A stretch of DNA of 64,000 nt from positions 62,001 through 126,000 of the forward strand of contig NZ_JACEGD010000015.1 in assembly GCF_016031635.1 (NCBI RefSeq), read 5' to 3'. Shown here in pieces: positions 37,241 through 46,331 of the stretch; position 1 is the stretch's first letter, and the number at the start of each line of letters is the position of its first letter. This stretch comes from Bradyrhizobium diversitatis (GTDB lineage Bacteria > Pseudomonadota > Alphaproteobacteria > Rhizobiales > Xanthobacteraceae). The position numbers and the translations under genes are program-made. The notes below the pieces were generated by a model. That model was given only the letters and a program-made list of their open reading frames with translations. It ran no database searches and was not told the DNA's origin.

Positions 37241-37259
37241 GAGCGGCATGCGGCCGCTC
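37241..37259. terminator. Weak terminator-like hairpin after the HemD-like gene
   Basis: Seven-base arms GAGCGGC and GCCGCTC enclose a 5-base loop, 14 bases beyond the stop. No run of T follows, so it is at best a pausing or mRNA-protecting structure. Confidence 0.3.
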
Positions 37260-37350
37260 TGATTGACACGCGCGTCGGCGGCCCTACGTTGCGGGAAATG
37301 AAAAGAAACCACACGGGCTAGGGAATCGCCGTGACACGCGCCATCGCGTC

Positions 37351-38613
37351 TTGAACACAGCCGCACGACGTTCTGCGCTCGCGCCGTTCCGCATCCGCAA
37401 TTACCGCTTTCAATGGCCATCGGATCTGCTCACCTCCTGGGCCTTCGAGGTCGAGACGCTGGTACTCGGCTGGTACATCATTGTCGAAACTGGCTCGGTG
37501 CTGCTGCTCACCGTGCTTGCTTCACTCCAGTTCGTCGGAACACTGGTCGCGCCCGTGTTCGGCATGATCGGCGACCGCATGGGCCATCGCGATCTCCTGG
37601 TCGCGATGCGTCTTGCCTATACGGCGCTGTCGTCGACCATCATGGTCCTGGCGCTGACCGGTCACCTGTCGCCGCTGAGCGTCATGATCATCGTCGCGAT
37701 CATGGGCCTGATCCGCCCTTCGGATCTCGGCGTCCGCGGCGCGCTGCTTGCCGAGATCATGCCGGCCGGGCAGCTGGTCGGCGCCATCAGCGTTGCGCGC
37801 ACGACCCAGGACAGCGCCCGCATCGCCGGGGCGTTGACTGGCGCCGGGCTGTTCGCCGTCCTTGGCATTGGGCTCGTGTATGTGGCGATTGCCGGGCTCT
37901 ACCTCGTGGCTGCGCTTCTGATGCTCTGCCTGACGCGGCCGGAAAGGTCGGTCACCACGAGCAATCTCCCGGCGAACGGCCACGCGGTTTCGAGGTTGCT
38001 GGGCGACCTGAAGGAAGGCATCGTCTATGCCTGGAACGGCCCGGGAATGCGCGCGGCGCTGTGCGTCGCCTTCCTGGCCAATCTCACCGCATTTCCCTTC
38101 ACGGGCGGATTGTTGCACTACATCGCGCGGGAGATCTTTCACACCGACCAGACCGGCCTCGGTTATCTCTCGGCGAGCTTCGCCGTCGGCTCGCTGATCG
38201 GCTCCATCACGCTCAGCCTGGTCAGTGGCGTGCGCATTGCCCGGCTTCTGATCGGCGCGACGCTGGCCTGGTACGCCATGCTGCTGGTCTTCGTCGAGGT
38301 CAGGTCCATGCCGGTGGCGATGACCTGCCTCGTGCTCGCCGGCATCGCCCAGAGCATGTCGATGATCTCGGCCGCCGTCATTCTGATGCGCACCGCGAGC
38401 GCACATCTGCGAGGCCGCGTCATGGGCGTGCGCATGATGGTCATCTATGGCTTGCCGATCGGACTGCTCGCAGCCGGCAGCCTGATCGACGTCATCGGCT
38501 ATTCCGCGACGGGCTCGCTCTATGCCGCCGCGGGCTTCTTCGCGATGCTGGCGATCGCGGTGCGTTGGCGCGCCGACCTCTGGCCTGTGCACGCCCCCGC
38601 CAACGCGCGGTGA
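37351..38613 (+). CDS. MFS transporter (EntS/DHA3-like)
   Basis: This 420-residue inner-membrane protein with about twelve hydrophobic segments begins with Pro-Phe-Arg-Ile-Arg-Asn-Tyr-Arg and carries the loop motif Gly-Asp-Arg-Met-Gly-His-Arg between helices 2 and 3. It resembles the MFS_3 group, which exports siderophores and drugs. The only start in reach is TTG 37351, with no clear ribosome site, so the true N-terminus is uncertain. It is convergent with the Crp/Fnr regulator gene. Confidence 0.8.
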   Translation: MNTAARRSALAPFRIRNYRFQWPSDLLTSWAFEVETLVLGWYIIVETGSVLLLTVLASLQFVGTLVAPVFGMIGDRMGHRDLLVAMRLAYTALSSTIMVLALTGHLSPLSVMIIVAIMGLIRPSDLGVRGALLAEIMPAGQLVGAISVARTTQDSARIAGALTGAGLFAVLGIGLVYVAIAGLYLVAALLMLCLTRPERSVTTSNLPANGHAVSRLLGDLKEGIVYAWNGPGMRAALCVAFLANLTAFPFTGGLLHYIAREIFHTDQTGLGYLSASFAVGSLIGSITLSLVSGVRIARLLIGATLAWYAMLLVFVEVRSMPVAMTCLVLAGIAQSMSMISAAVILMRTASAHLRGRVMGVRMMVIYGLPIGLLAAGSLIDVIGYSATGSLYAAAGFFAMLAIAVRWRADLWPVHAPANAR

Positions 38614-38625
38614 CGAACATCCGCT

Positions 38626-39300
38626 CTAATCCCCGTACCCGCGCAGCCGCTCGATATCGAGGATGGTGACGCCGCCATATTCCAGCCGCAGCAGCCCCTC
38701 TTTCTCCAGCCGGTTCAGCGCGCGGTTGGCGTTCTGGCGGGACATGCCGGAGAGCGCCCCGATCTCCTCCTGCGTGATCTCCAGATGCGTGGTCGATTCG
38801 GGATAGAGGATCGGGTTGAACAGCGAAGCAATGCTGCGGGCGAGGCGCGCGGTGGCGTCCAGGGTGCGGTTGACTTCGAGCATGCCGATGAACTGGCCGA
38901 GCCGCTCGTTGAGCTGGCGCACCAGAAAGCGGTTGAAGCCGACGCTGTTCTCGAATAGCCACATGAATGCACTGCGCTCCATCAGTGCGACGCGGCTGTC
39001 GCGCAGCGCGACCACGTCATAGCGGCGCGGCTCGTTCTTGAGCACGCTGCCCTCGCCGAACCAGGCCCCTGCCGTCAGCCCGGCAAGGCTGGTCTCCTTG
39101 CCGTCGCGCGAGACCCCGCCCATACGTGCCAGGCCGCTCACCATGCCGGCCCAATAGGCAAAAATGTCACCGCGCATGAACACGGTCTCGCCGGTGCCGT
39201 AGGACCGCTCCGTGATTCCGGCACGCGCGACCTCGATCTCCGCTTGCGTGAGCTCGCGCGACCAGGCGGCGACGCGCTTCAGATGATCTTCTGAAATCAT
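38626..39300 (-). CDS. Crp/Fnr-family transcriptional regulator
   Basis: This 224-residue regulator has an N-terminal cyclic-nucleotide-binding-like beta-roll (about 15-120, with Gly-Glu-Thr-Val-Phe-Met-Arg-Gly), a dimerisation helix, and a C-terminal helix-turn-helix (Thr-Gln-Glu-Glu-Ile-Gly-Ala-Leu-Ser-Gly-Met-Ser-Arg-Gln-Asn-Ala-Asn-Arg). No N-terminal cysteine cluster is present, so it is not an iron-sulphur Fnr. It diverges from the second liv/acyl-CoA ligase cluster across about 330 bases and is the obvious candidate to regulate it. Confidence 0.9.
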   Translation of the reverse strand: MISEDHLKRVAAWSRELTQAEIEVARAGITERSYGTGETVFMRGDIFAYWAGMVSGLARMGGVSRDGKETSLAGLTAGAWFGEGSVLKNEPRRYDVVALRDSRVALMERSAFMWLFENSVGFNRFLVRQLNERLGQFIGMLEVNRTLDATARLARSIASLFNPILYPESTTHLEITQEEIGALSGMSRQNANRALNRLEKEGLLRLEYGGVTILDIERLRGYGD

Positions 39301-39635
39301 GATCTGGCGGCCAGCCGCACGATTTCGTCACTCCGCTTTCTGCTGCATTGCAACATGATGGTATCGACCGCCATTCGACCAAAGATGAACGCCGCTGCCG
39401 GCCCGCAAACTTTGTCGCAGAATTGTCAGCCCGGAGACATTTCAAAATAGCGCTTTCCCCTATTGAGGACCACCTCGGGCGATACGGCTTTCGATCCCAA
39501 ACGGGAACGAGAGTACGCGGCTCCGGTCGAGACCATCTGATGCATGGCCTCACCGTCACCGCCGTACTAGGATCGCTCGACAGAACGGACGAAGAGCGCC
39601 GCTGAAATGCGCCATGACCGGGAGGGATTCGTTTG
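39301..39635. other. Divergent promoter region between the Crp/Fnr gene and the second liv cluster
   Basis: The stretch contains no supported gene. It must carry promoters in both directions. I looked for a symmetric TGTGA- or TTGAT-type Crp/Fnr half-site pair and found none that is convincing. GGGAGGG near 39621 is the ribosome site of the ATPase gene. Confidence 0.5.
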
Positions 39636-40457
39636 GTGGCTACCAGTCTTGAAGTGCGCGGCGTGTCCTTGCGATTCGGCGGTGTGCGAGCGCTGACCGA
39701 CGTCGGCTTCGCCATCAGGGAGGGCGAGCTGTTCTCGATTATCGGCCCCAACGGCGCCGGCAAGACCTCGATCGTGAACTGTATTTCCGGTCGCTACAAG
39801 CCGACCGAAGGCCAGCTCTTCTACCAAGGCCGCGACATCACCGGTTTGACGCCGAATGCCCGCGCCTCGCTCGGCATCGGCCGCACCTTCCAGAACCTGG
39901 CGCTGTTCCACCACATGAGCGTGCTCGACAACATCATGGTCGGCCGCCATCACCTCCTGAAGAACAACTTCCTCACGGGCTCGCTGTATTGGCTCACCGG
40001 CGCGCGCAAGGAAGAGCTCGAGCACCGCCGCAAGGTCGAGGAGATCATCGACTTCCTCGACCTGCAGTCGGTGCGCAAGGCGACCGCAGGCACGCTCTCC
40101 TACGGCCTGCGCAAGCGTGTCGAGCTCGCCCGCGCCATGGCGCTGGAGCCGCGTCTCATTCTCCTCGACGAACCCATGGCCGGCATGAACTTCGAGGAGA
40201 AGGAGGACATGGCCCGCTACATCGTCGATCTCAACGAGGAGTTCGGGATGACGGTGGTGATGATCGAGCACGACATGGGCGTGGTGATGGACATCTCCCA
40301 TCGCGTCATGGTGCTGGATTTCGGCAAGAAGATCGCAGAAGGCGATCCGGCCACCGTGCTCGCCGATCCCCACGTCAAGCGCGCCTATCTTGGCGAGGAG
40401 GACGAGGTGCTGGTCGATCCCGACGACGCGCCGCCGGCGCAGGAGAGCGCGGCATGA
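39636..40457 (+). CDS. livG: liv-type ABC transporter ATP-binding protein (LivG type)
   Basis: This 273-residue ATPase has Walker A GPNGAGKTS near 40, the LivG-typical Gly-Arg-Thr-Phe-Gln-Asn-Leu near 87, a Leu-Ser-Tyr-Gly-Leu-Arg-Lys-Arg in place of the signature, and Walker B ILLDEP near 176. The C-terminal tail is acidic and Pro-rich. GTG 39636 (or TTG 39633) is used with GGGAGGG upstream. It overlaps the acyl-CoA ligase gene by four bases, which ties transport to activation. Confidence 0.88.
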   Translation: MATSLEVRGVSLRFGGVRALTDVGFAIREGELFSIIGPNGAGKTSIVNCISGRYKPTEGQLFYQGRDITGLTPNARASLGIGRTFQNLALFHHMSVLDNIMVGRHHLLKNNFLTGSLYWLTGARKEELEHRRKVEEIIDFLDLQSVRKATAGTLSYGLRKRVELARAMALEPRLILLDEPMAGMNFEEKEDMARYIVDLNEEFGMTVVMIEHDMGVVMDISHRVMVLDFGKKIAEGDPATVLADPHVKRAYLGEEDEVLVDPDDAPPAQESAA

Positions 40458-42385
40458 CAGACTATGCAGGCCGCGTCGCGCAGGCCGACACTTATCCGAA
40501 GATGCTCCGGCTCAATGCCAGGGAGCACGGCAACGAGATCGCTTTGCGCGAGAAGGATCTCGGGCTCTGGCGCATCTTCACCTGGAACGACTACCAGACA
40601 AGGGTGCGCGATTTCGCCCTCGGCCTGGTCGAACTCGGCCTTGGCCGCGGTGATGTCATCGGCATCATCGGCGACAATCGGCCGGACTGGGTCGCGGCGG
40701 AAGTCGCGACCCACGCGATCGGTGGACTGAGCCTCGGGCTCTATCGCGACGTGCTGGACGAGGAGGCCTCCTATCTCCTCAACTATGGCGAGGCACAACT
40801 CGTCTTTGCCGAGGACGAGGAGCAGGTCGACAAGCTTCTTACCCTTGCCGAGCGCGCGCCCAAGCTGAAGCACATCATCTATTCCGATCCGCGCGGGATG
40901 CGGAAATATGACGACCCCCGGCTGATGTCGGCGGAGAAGTTTGCCGAGCTCGGCCGGGCGCGTGCTGTGCGGGAGCCGGAGCTCTACGACAGGCTGGTCG
41001 ATGCCACCAAGGGCGAGGACGTCGCGATCCTCTGCACGACGTCAGGCACCACCTCGCATCCGAAACTCGCGATGCTCGCGGCCGGGCGCGTGCTCGGCCA
41101 TTGCGCGACCTATCTCGCCTTCGATCCGAAGGGATCCGATGACGAATACGTCTCGGTGCTGCCGCTTCCCTGGATCATGGAGCAGGTCTACGTGCTCGGC
41201 AAAGGTCTCTTGTGCCGGATGAAGATCAACTTCGTCGAAGAGCCCGACACCATGATGAACGATCTGCGCGAGATCGCGCCGACCTTCGTGCTCTTTGCCC
41301 CCCGTGTCTGGGAATCGATCGCGGCCGACGTCCGCGCCAAGGTGATGGACGCAACGCCCTTGAAGCAGCGCCTGTTCGACATCGGCATGAAGAGCGGCCT
41401 CGCCGCACTCGAACGGGGCAAGCGTTCCGGCCTTGCCGACGCGATCCTGTTCCGCGCGCTGCGCGACCGCCTCGGCTTCACCCGCCTGCGGTCGGCCGCG
41501 ACCGGCGGCGCAGCGCTCGGCCCCGAAACCTTCAAATTCTTCCAGGCCATGGGAGTGCCGCTGCGCACGCTGTACGGCCAGACCGAGCTGCTGGGGGCCT
41601 ATACGCTGCATCGCGAGGGCAAGGTCGATCCTGATACGACAGGCGTGCCGATGGCCGACAGCATCGAGATCCGCATCGACAATGCCGACGTCCACGGCGT
41701 CGGTGAGATCGTGGTGCGGCATCCCAACATGTTCCTTGGCTATTACAAGAATCCCGAGGCGAGCGTCGCCGACATCAAGGACGGCTGGATGTGCTCCGGC
41801 GATGCCGGCTATTTCAATGCCGACCGGCAGCTCGTCGTCATCGACCGCATCAAGGATCTCGCGGAGACCTCGCGCGGCGAGCGCTTCTCGCCGCAATTCA
41901 TCGAGAACAAGCTGAAATTCTCGCCCTATATCGCGGAGGCCGTGGTGCTGGGCGCCGGCCGCGACGCGCTCGCGGCCATGATCTGCATCCGCTATTCCAT
42001 CATCTCGAAATGGGCGGAGAAGAACCGGCTCTCCTTCACGACCTACAGCGACCTCGCCTCACGGCCGGAGGTCTACGCCCTGCTGCAGAAGGAGGTCGAG
42101 ACCGTCAACGGCACGCTGCCGCCGGCCCAGCGCATCTCGCGCTTCCTGCTGCTCTACAAGGAGCTCGACGCCGACGACGGCGAGCTCACCCGGACGCGAA
42201 AGGTGCGCCGCGGCGTCATCAACGAGAAATACGCCGGCATCATCGACGCGATCTACCGCGGCGATTTCGACATCCCTGTCGACACCGTGATCCGCTTCCA
42301 GGACGGCACCACGCAGCGGGTACGCACCACGTTGCGGGTGGTGGATCTGGGGGTGCATGGGCACATGGCGGAGGCGGCGGAATGA
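40454..42385 (+). CDS. AMP-forming acyl-CoA ligase (long-chain type)
   Basis: This 643-residue enzyme of the adenylate-forming superfamily activates a carboxylic acid to its CoA thioester. The P-loop TTSGTTSHPK lies at about 195-204, YGQTE near 374, and an Asp-Arg-Ile-Lys-Asp segment near 465. The length and the insert pattern fit the FAA1-like long-chain group rather than short aromatic ligases. Encoded inside a liv-type transporter operon, it probably traps the imported acid as CoA ester. The substrate (fatty, aromatic or branched acid) is open. Confidence 0.88.
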   Translation: MTDYAGRVAQADTYPKMLRLNAREHGNEIALREKDLGLWRIFTWNDYQTRVRDFALGLVELGLGRGDVIGIIGDNRPDWVAAEVATHAIGGLSLGLYRDVLDEEASYLLNYGEAQLVFAEDEEQVDKLLTLAERAPKLKHIIYSDPRGMRKYDDPRLMSAEKFAELGRARAVREPELYDRLVDATKGEDVAILCTTSGTTSHPKLAMLAAGRVLGHCATYLAFDPKGSDDEYVSVLPLPWIMEQVYVLGKGLLCRMKINFVEEPDTMMNDLREIAPTFVLFAPRVWESIAADVRAKVMDATPLKQRLFDIGMKSGLAALERGKRSGLADAILFRALRDRLGFTRLRSAATGGAALGPETFKFFQAMGVPLRTLYGQTELLGAYTLHREGKVDPDTTGVPMADSIEIRIDNADVHGVGEIVVRHPNMFLGYYKNPEASVADIKDGWMCSGDAGYFNADRQLVVIDRIKDLAETSRGERFSPQFIENKLKFSPYIAEAVVLGAGRDALAAMICIRYSIISKWAEKNRLSFTTYSDLASRPEVYALLQKEVETVNGTLPPAQRISRFLLLYKELDADDGELTRTRKVRRGVINEKYAGIIDAIYRGDFDIPVDTVIRFQDGTTQRVRTTLRVVDLGVHGHMAEAAE

Positions 42386-42413
42386 GCCGGGTGTCCATCG
42401 CGCGCGGTGCTGC

Positions 42414-42478
42414 CCTTCGCCTCTCCCCGCTTGCGGGGAGAGGCCGGAGCGCGTCAGCGATCCGGGTGAGGGGGAGTC
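42414..42478. repeat. Left inverted repeat of the DUF559 cassette
   Basis: It reads CCTTCGCCTCTCCCCGC, then TTGCGGGGAGAGGCCG, a variable middle, and CGGGTGAGGGGGAGTC. Its core is the CTCTCCCCGC/GCGGGGAGAG hairpin. It is a near-copy, in reverse complement, of the repeat at 42825-42890. Confidence 0.75.
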
Positions 42479-42819
42479 GCCGCGAGGGTGGTGACAATCG
42501 TTTCGAGAACGCCAGCCAAGTTGCTCGAGACGTCGTTGTTCCAGAAGCGCAGTATCCGGTAATTTCGGTCGGCCAGCCACCTGTCGCGTGCGGCGTCATG
42601 GGGACTGTCGGCATGCTGCCCACCGTCCACCTCGATGATCAGTCGGGCTTCGCGGCAAATGAAGTCGACAATGTAGGGCCCAATCGGCTCTTGTCGGACG
42701 AACTTATAGCCGTTCAGTCGGCGAGCGCGCAGGCGATACCACAACACCCCTTCTGCATCCGTCGAGGCGCTGCGCAGACTTCTGGCACGTCCGGTCTTGG
42801 ACTCATCGACACCTCGCAT
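42454..42819 (-). CDS. DUF559 domain protein (Vsr-like endonuclease fold)
   Basis: This 121-residue protein has a restriction-endonuclease-like fold. It shows the family's conserved order: Thr-Asp-Ala-Glu-Gly-x-Leu-Trp-x-x-Leu-Arg near the N-terminus, then Gly-Tyr-Lys-Phe-Val-Arg-Gln, Tyr-Ile-Val-Asp-Phe, Ile-Glu-Val-Asp-Gly-Gly-Gln-His, and Leu-Arg-Phe-Trp-Asn-Asn-Asp-Val. These supply the Glu, Asp and Glu-x-Asp of a metal site. ATG 42819 has GGGGGAG eight bases upstream, provided by the flanking palindrome; the frame stays open to 42897 through the repeat. The gene is opposite in direction to the surrounding liv operon. Its biochemical role is unknown. Confidence 0.82.
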   Translation of the reverse strand: MRGVDESKTGRARSLRSASTDAEGVLWYRLRARRLNGYKFVRQEPIGPYIVDFICREARLIIEVDGGQHADSPHDAARDRWLADRNYRILRFWNNDVSSNLAGVLETIVTTLAATPPHPDR

Positions 42820-42824
42820 GCGCA

Positions 42825-42890
42825 GACTCCCCCTCACCCGCCGCGCGTTTCGCGCGTCGGCCTCTCCCCGCAGGCGGGGAGAGGCGAAGG
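42825..42890. repeat. Right inverted repeat of the DUF559 cassette
   Basis: It reads GACTCCCCCTCACCCG, a variable middle able to form its own hairpin (CGCGCG...CGCGCG), then CGGCCTCTCCCCGC and GGCGGGGAGAGGCGAAGG. It ends 12 bases before the livH start, so it also forms the livH leader. Confidence 0.75.
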
Positions 42891-42902
42891 ACAGCATATC
42901 AC

Positions 42903-43796
42903 ATGAACACCGCTTTCCTCATCCAGCTCCTGGTCAACGGCCTCGTGGTCGGCACGCTCTATGGCGTGGTCGCGATGTCGTTCGTGCTGATCTACAAGGC
43001 GACGCAGGTCGTCAATTTCGCGCAAGGGGAATTGCTGCTGGTCGGCGCCTGGGTATGCTGGGCGCTGCTGGCGAAATACCAGGTGCCGTTCTTGATCGGC
43101 ATGCCGATCACGCTGGTGTTCATGTTCGTATTCGGCATCGCGATCCAGGTGCTCATCCTGCGGCCGATGATCGGCGAGCCCATCATCTCGGTGATCATGG
43201 TCACGATCGGCCTCTCCACCGTGCTGCAGGCGACGCTGAAGTGGATGTTCGGCGTCAATCCGCAGCCGTTCCCGCGGGTGTTCGAAAGCCAGTCCGTCAG
43301 CCTGTTCGGGCTCCAGATCCAGACCGTCTATGTCATGAGCCTCGTCGTCTCGGTTGCCATGATGATCGGCATGGCCTGGTTCTTCCGCGCCTCCAAATAC
43401 GGCCTCGCCATGCGCGCCACGGCGTTCAACCAGCAGGTCGCACAGTCGCTCGGCATTTCCGTGAAGAGCGTGTTCGCGATGGCCTGGGCGATCTCGGCGA
43501 CGGTCTCGGCGGTTGCCGGCGTCGTCGTTGCGGTCGTGAACGGCGTGTCCTCGGGCCTTGCCGCCTACGGCATCAAGGTGTTCCCGGCCGCGATCCTCGG
43601 CGGGCTGGATTCAGTTGGCGGCGCCGTGCTTGGCGGCATCATCATCGGACTGCTCGAGAACGTCGCCCAATATGTCGACAGCGAGTATCTGCACTGGGGC
43701 AATCTCTACGAGATCGCGCCGTTCTACGTCCTCATCATCGTGCTGATGATCAAGCCCTACGGGCTGTTCGGCACCCACGACATCGAGCGGATCTGA
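42903..43796 (+). CDS. livH: liv-type ABC transporter permease (LivH type)
   Basis: This 297-residue inner-membrane permease has about eight hydrophobic segments. It shows the family start Leu-Val-Asn-Gly-Leu-Val-Val-Gly-Thr-Leu-Tyr-Gly, the Val-Val-Asn-Phe-Ala-Gln-Gly-Glu loop near 37-44, and the coupling motif (Met-Arg-Ala-Thr-Ala-Phe-Asn) near 170. It pairs with the downstream LivM and begins 12 bases after the DUF559 cassette. Confidence 0.9.
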   Translation: MNTAFLIQLLVNGLVVGTLYGVVAMSFVLIYKATQVVNFAQGELLLVGAWVCWALLAKYQVPFLIGMPITLVFMFVFGIAIQVLILRPMIGEPIISVIMVTIGLSTVLQATLKWMFGVNPQPFPRVFESQSVSLFGLQIQTVYVMSLVVSVAMMIGMAWFFRASKYGLAMRATAFNQQVAQSLGISVKSVFAMAWAISATVSAVAGVVVAVVNGVSSGLAAYGIKVFPAAILGGLDSVGGAVLGGIIIGLLENVAQYVDSEYLHWGNLYEIAPFYVLIIVLMIKPYGLFGTHDIERI

Positions 43797-43799
43797 CCC

Positions 43800-44873
43800 A
43801 TGGCCGGCCCTGCCCTCATTCCTGCTGGTGATTTCCGCACCTCCTACGCGGCCGACACCACGATCTTCCCGACCGCGACGAGCCGCAACTTCGCCATCGC
43901 AGGCGTAGCGCTGCTGTGCCTCGCGCCGCAATTTTTCAGCGGCTATTGGCTCAGCATCCTGATCCAGATCGGCATCTTCTCCATCGCGGCGCTCGGGCTC
44001 AATATCCTGGTCGGCTTCACCGGCCAGATCTCGATCGGCCATGCCGCCTTCTTCCTGCTCGGGGCATTTACCTCCGCCTACATTTCCAACAACGCGCCGA
44101 TCCCGGTGTTCTTCGCAATCCCGCTCGCCGGCGTCGTCACTGCGCTGGTCGGGCTGATCTTCGGCATTCCGGCGGCGCGGCTGAAAGGTCTTTACCTCGT
44201 CATTGCGACGCTGGCTGCGCAGTACATCCTGCTCGACTTCTTCTCGCGCGCCGAATGGTTTTCCGGCGGCTCGGTGCCGGCGAGCGCCGCGCCGTTCTCG
44301 ATCTTCGGCTACACACTGCGCGGCGACAGGCAGTACTTCTACGTCGTGCTGGCCTATGTGCTCGTGAGCTACGTCCTCGTCACCAATCTGATGCGCACCC
44401 GTGACGGCCGCGCGCTGGTGGCGATCCGCGACCATTATCTCTCGGCCGAGATCATGGGCATCAACCTCACCAAGTACCGGACGCTGTCGTTCGGGCTCGC
44501 CGCCTTCTTCGCCGGCATCGCCGGCGCGCTCTATGCGCACTACCAGCTCGTGGTGTCGCAGGAGGGCTTCGGCATCGAGCGTTCGATCCTGTTCCTCGCC
44601 ATGATCATCATCGGCGGCACCGGCTCGATCATGGGCACGCTGATGGGTACCGCCTTCGTGGTGCTGCTGCCGGAATCGATGGAGTGGCTAAGCCATCATC
44701 TGAAGGGCGGAGCGATCGACCAGGCGCTCTCGCTCAACAACAATATCACCTTCCTGCGCGAGATCGCGATCGGAGTGATCATCATCGCATTCCTGATGTT
44801 CGAGCCTGACGGGCTCGCGCATCGCTGGCGGCAGATCAAGGCGTACTGGAAACTCTACCCGTTCTCGCATTGA
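43800..44873 (+). CDS. livM: liv-type ABC transporter permease (LivM type)
   Basis: This 357-residue permease has a hydrophilic N-terminal extension of about 28 residues before the first membrane segment. The Gly-Phe-Thr-Gly-Gln-Ile-Ser-Ile-Gly-His-Ala-Ala-Phe-Phe segment lies near 72-85 and the coupling motif Val-Ala-Ile-Arg-Asp-His-Tyr-Leu-Ser-Ala near 207-216. The start is three bases after the livH stop. Confidence 0.9.
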   Translation: MAGPALIPAGDFRTSYAADTTIFPTATSRNFAIAGVALLCLAPQFFSGYWLSILIQIGIFSIAALGLNILVGFTGQISIGHAAFFLLGAFTSAYISNNAPIPVFFAIPLAGVVTALVGLIFGIPAARLKGLYLVIATLAAQYILLDFFSRAEWFSGGSVPASAAPFSIFGYTLRGDRQYFYVVLAYVLVSYVLVTNLMRTRDGRALVAIRDHYLSAEIMGINLTKYRTLSFGLAAFFAGIAGALYAHYQLVVSQEGFGIERSILFLAMIIIGGTGSIMGTLMGTAFVVLLPESMEWLSHHLKGGAIDQALSLNNNITFLREIAIGVIIIAFLMFEPDGLAHRWRQIKAYWKLYPFSH

Positions 44874-44917
44874 GCGCGGGCAACTTCACTTAAACAATAA
44901 ACAGGAGGAACCGACCC

Positions 44918-46201
44918 ATGACGATGAAGTCCCTTTTGAGCACCGCATCGCTCGCGATTGCGATCGCCGCATTCTCGGCCGGCGCGCAGGCGCAAATCGC
45001 GATCGGACATCTCGCGGACTATTCCGGCGGCACCTCGGACGTCGGCACGCCCTTCGGGCAGGCCGTCGCCGACACCTTCGCCTGGGTCAACAAGAACGGC
45101 GGCATCGGCGGCAAGCAGGTCAATCTCGACACCAACGATTACGGCTATCAGGTGCCGCGCGCGATTGCGCTCTACAAGAAGTGGTCGGCGCCCGACTCCA
45201 AGGTCGCCGCAATCATGGGCTGGGGCACGGCGGACACCGAGGCGCTGACCGGTTTCCTTGCCCAGGACAAGATCCCCGACATGTCCGGCTCCTATGCCGC
45301 CGCCCTGACCGATCCCGGAGGGGTCAGCGGCAAGGCCAAGCCTGCGCCTTATAATTTCTTCTATGGCCCGAGCTATTCGGACGCGCTGCGCGCGATGCTG
45401 ATGTGGGCGGCCGAGGACTGGAAGGCCAAGGGCAAGTCCGGCAAACCCAAATTCGTGCACATGGGCGCCAACCACCCCTATCCGAACGCGCCAAAAGCCG
45501 CCGGCGAAGCCATGGCGCAAGAGCTTGGCTTCGAGGTGCTGCCGCCGCTCATATTCGCTCTGACGCCCGGTGACTACAGCGCGCAATGCCTGAGCCTGAA
45601 ATCCTCGGGCGCCAACTACGCCTATCTCGGCAACACCGCCGCCTCCAACATCTCGGTGATGAAGGCCTGCAAGACGGCTGGGGTAGACATCCAGTTCCTC
45701 GGCAATGTCTGGGGCATGGACGAGAACGCCGCCAAGACCGCCGGGGATGCCGCCAACGGCGTGATCTTCCCGCTGCGGACCGCGGTGAGCTGGGGCGGCG
45801 ATGCACCCGGCATGAAGACGATGATGGAGATCTCGAAGATGTCCGATCCCACCGGCAAGGTCTATCGTCCCGTGCACTACGTCGCGGCCGTCTGCTCGGC
45901 GATGTACATGAAGGAGGCGATCGACTGGGCCGCCAAGAACGGCGGCGCCACCGGCGAGAACGTCGCCAAGGGCTTCCACCAGAAGAAGGATTGGGTGCCG
46001 GCCGGGATGGAGGGCGTCTGCAATCCCTCGACCTGGACCGAGAAGGATCATCGCGGCACGCTGAAGGTGGATCTCTATCGCACCAAAATCTCGGGCGCGA
46101 CCGACGGCGACCTCAACGATCTCATGGCCAAAGGCACGATCAAGCTCGAGAAGGTCAAGACCGTCGAGTTGCCGCGCAAGCCGGAATTGCTGGGGTGGTG
46201 A
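44918..46201 (+). CDS. Periplasmic substrate-binding protein of the second liv-type transporter
   Basis: This 427-residue secreted protein has a signal peptide ending near Ala25 (AQA-QI). The mature part begins Ile-Ala-Ile-Gly-His-Leu-Ala-Asp-Tyr-Ser-Gly-Gly-Thr, a variant of the liv-family first strand, and has many Trp and Tyr around the cleft. A strong ACAGGAGGAACC ribosome site precedes the ATG. The divergence from LivK and the linked acyl-CoA ligase suggest an organic acid ligand rather than an amino acid; this is inference. Confidence 0.88.
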   Translation: MTMKSLLSTASLAIAIAAFSAGAQAQIAIGHLADYSGGTSDVGTPFGQAVADTFAWVNKNGGIGGKQVNLDTNDYGYQVPRAIALYKKWSAPDSKVAAIMGWGTADTEALTGFLAQDKIPDMSGSYAAALTDPGGVSGKAKPAPYNFFYGPSYSDALRAMLMWAAEDWKAKGKSGKPKFVHMGANHPYPNAPKAAGEAMAQELGFEVLPPLIFALTPGDYSAQCLSLKSSGANYAYLGNTAASNISVMKACKTAGVDIQFLGNVWGMDENAAKTAGDAANGVIFPLRTAVSWGGDAPGMKTMMEISKMSDPTGKVYRPVHYVAAVCSAMYMKEAIDWAAKNGGATGENVAKGFHQKKDWVPAGMEGVCNPSTWTEKDHRGTLKVDLYRTKISGATDGDLNDLMAKGTIKLEKVKTVELPRKPELLGW

Positions 46202-46213
46202 GCTAGTGCGTCC

Positions 46214-46293
46214 GTCGTTCCGGGACGATGCGAAGCATCGGACCCGGAACCTCGAGATTCTGGGTTCGGTCCTGCGGACCGCCCCGGAATGAC
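46214..46293. repeat. Bradyrhizobium-type palindrome between binding-protein gene and livF
   Basis: The outer arms GTCGTTCCGGGACG and CGCCCCGGAATGAC are near-complementary, with inner hairpins (GATGCGAAGCATC; GGTCCTGCGGACC). It is the same family as 35262-35363, and here lies inside an operon just after the highly expressed binding-protein gene. Confidence 0.7.
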
Positions 46294-46331
46294 GCGATAG
46301 AGCCGCGACGACACCGAGAGAGTAACCAGCC

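Larger units (their letters stand above)
42414..42890. mobile_element. Palindrome-bounded cassette carrying a DUF559 endonuclease-like gene
   Basis: A 477-base unit is bounded by 65-66-base inverted repeats (42414-42478 and 42825-42890) that are themselves palindromic. The DUF559 gene fills the interior on the minus strand. Its ribosome site lies in the right repeat and its stop codon in the left one. The unit separates the acyl-CoA ligase and livH genes of an otherwise co-directional operon. No target-site duplication is obvious. Confidence 0.5.
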
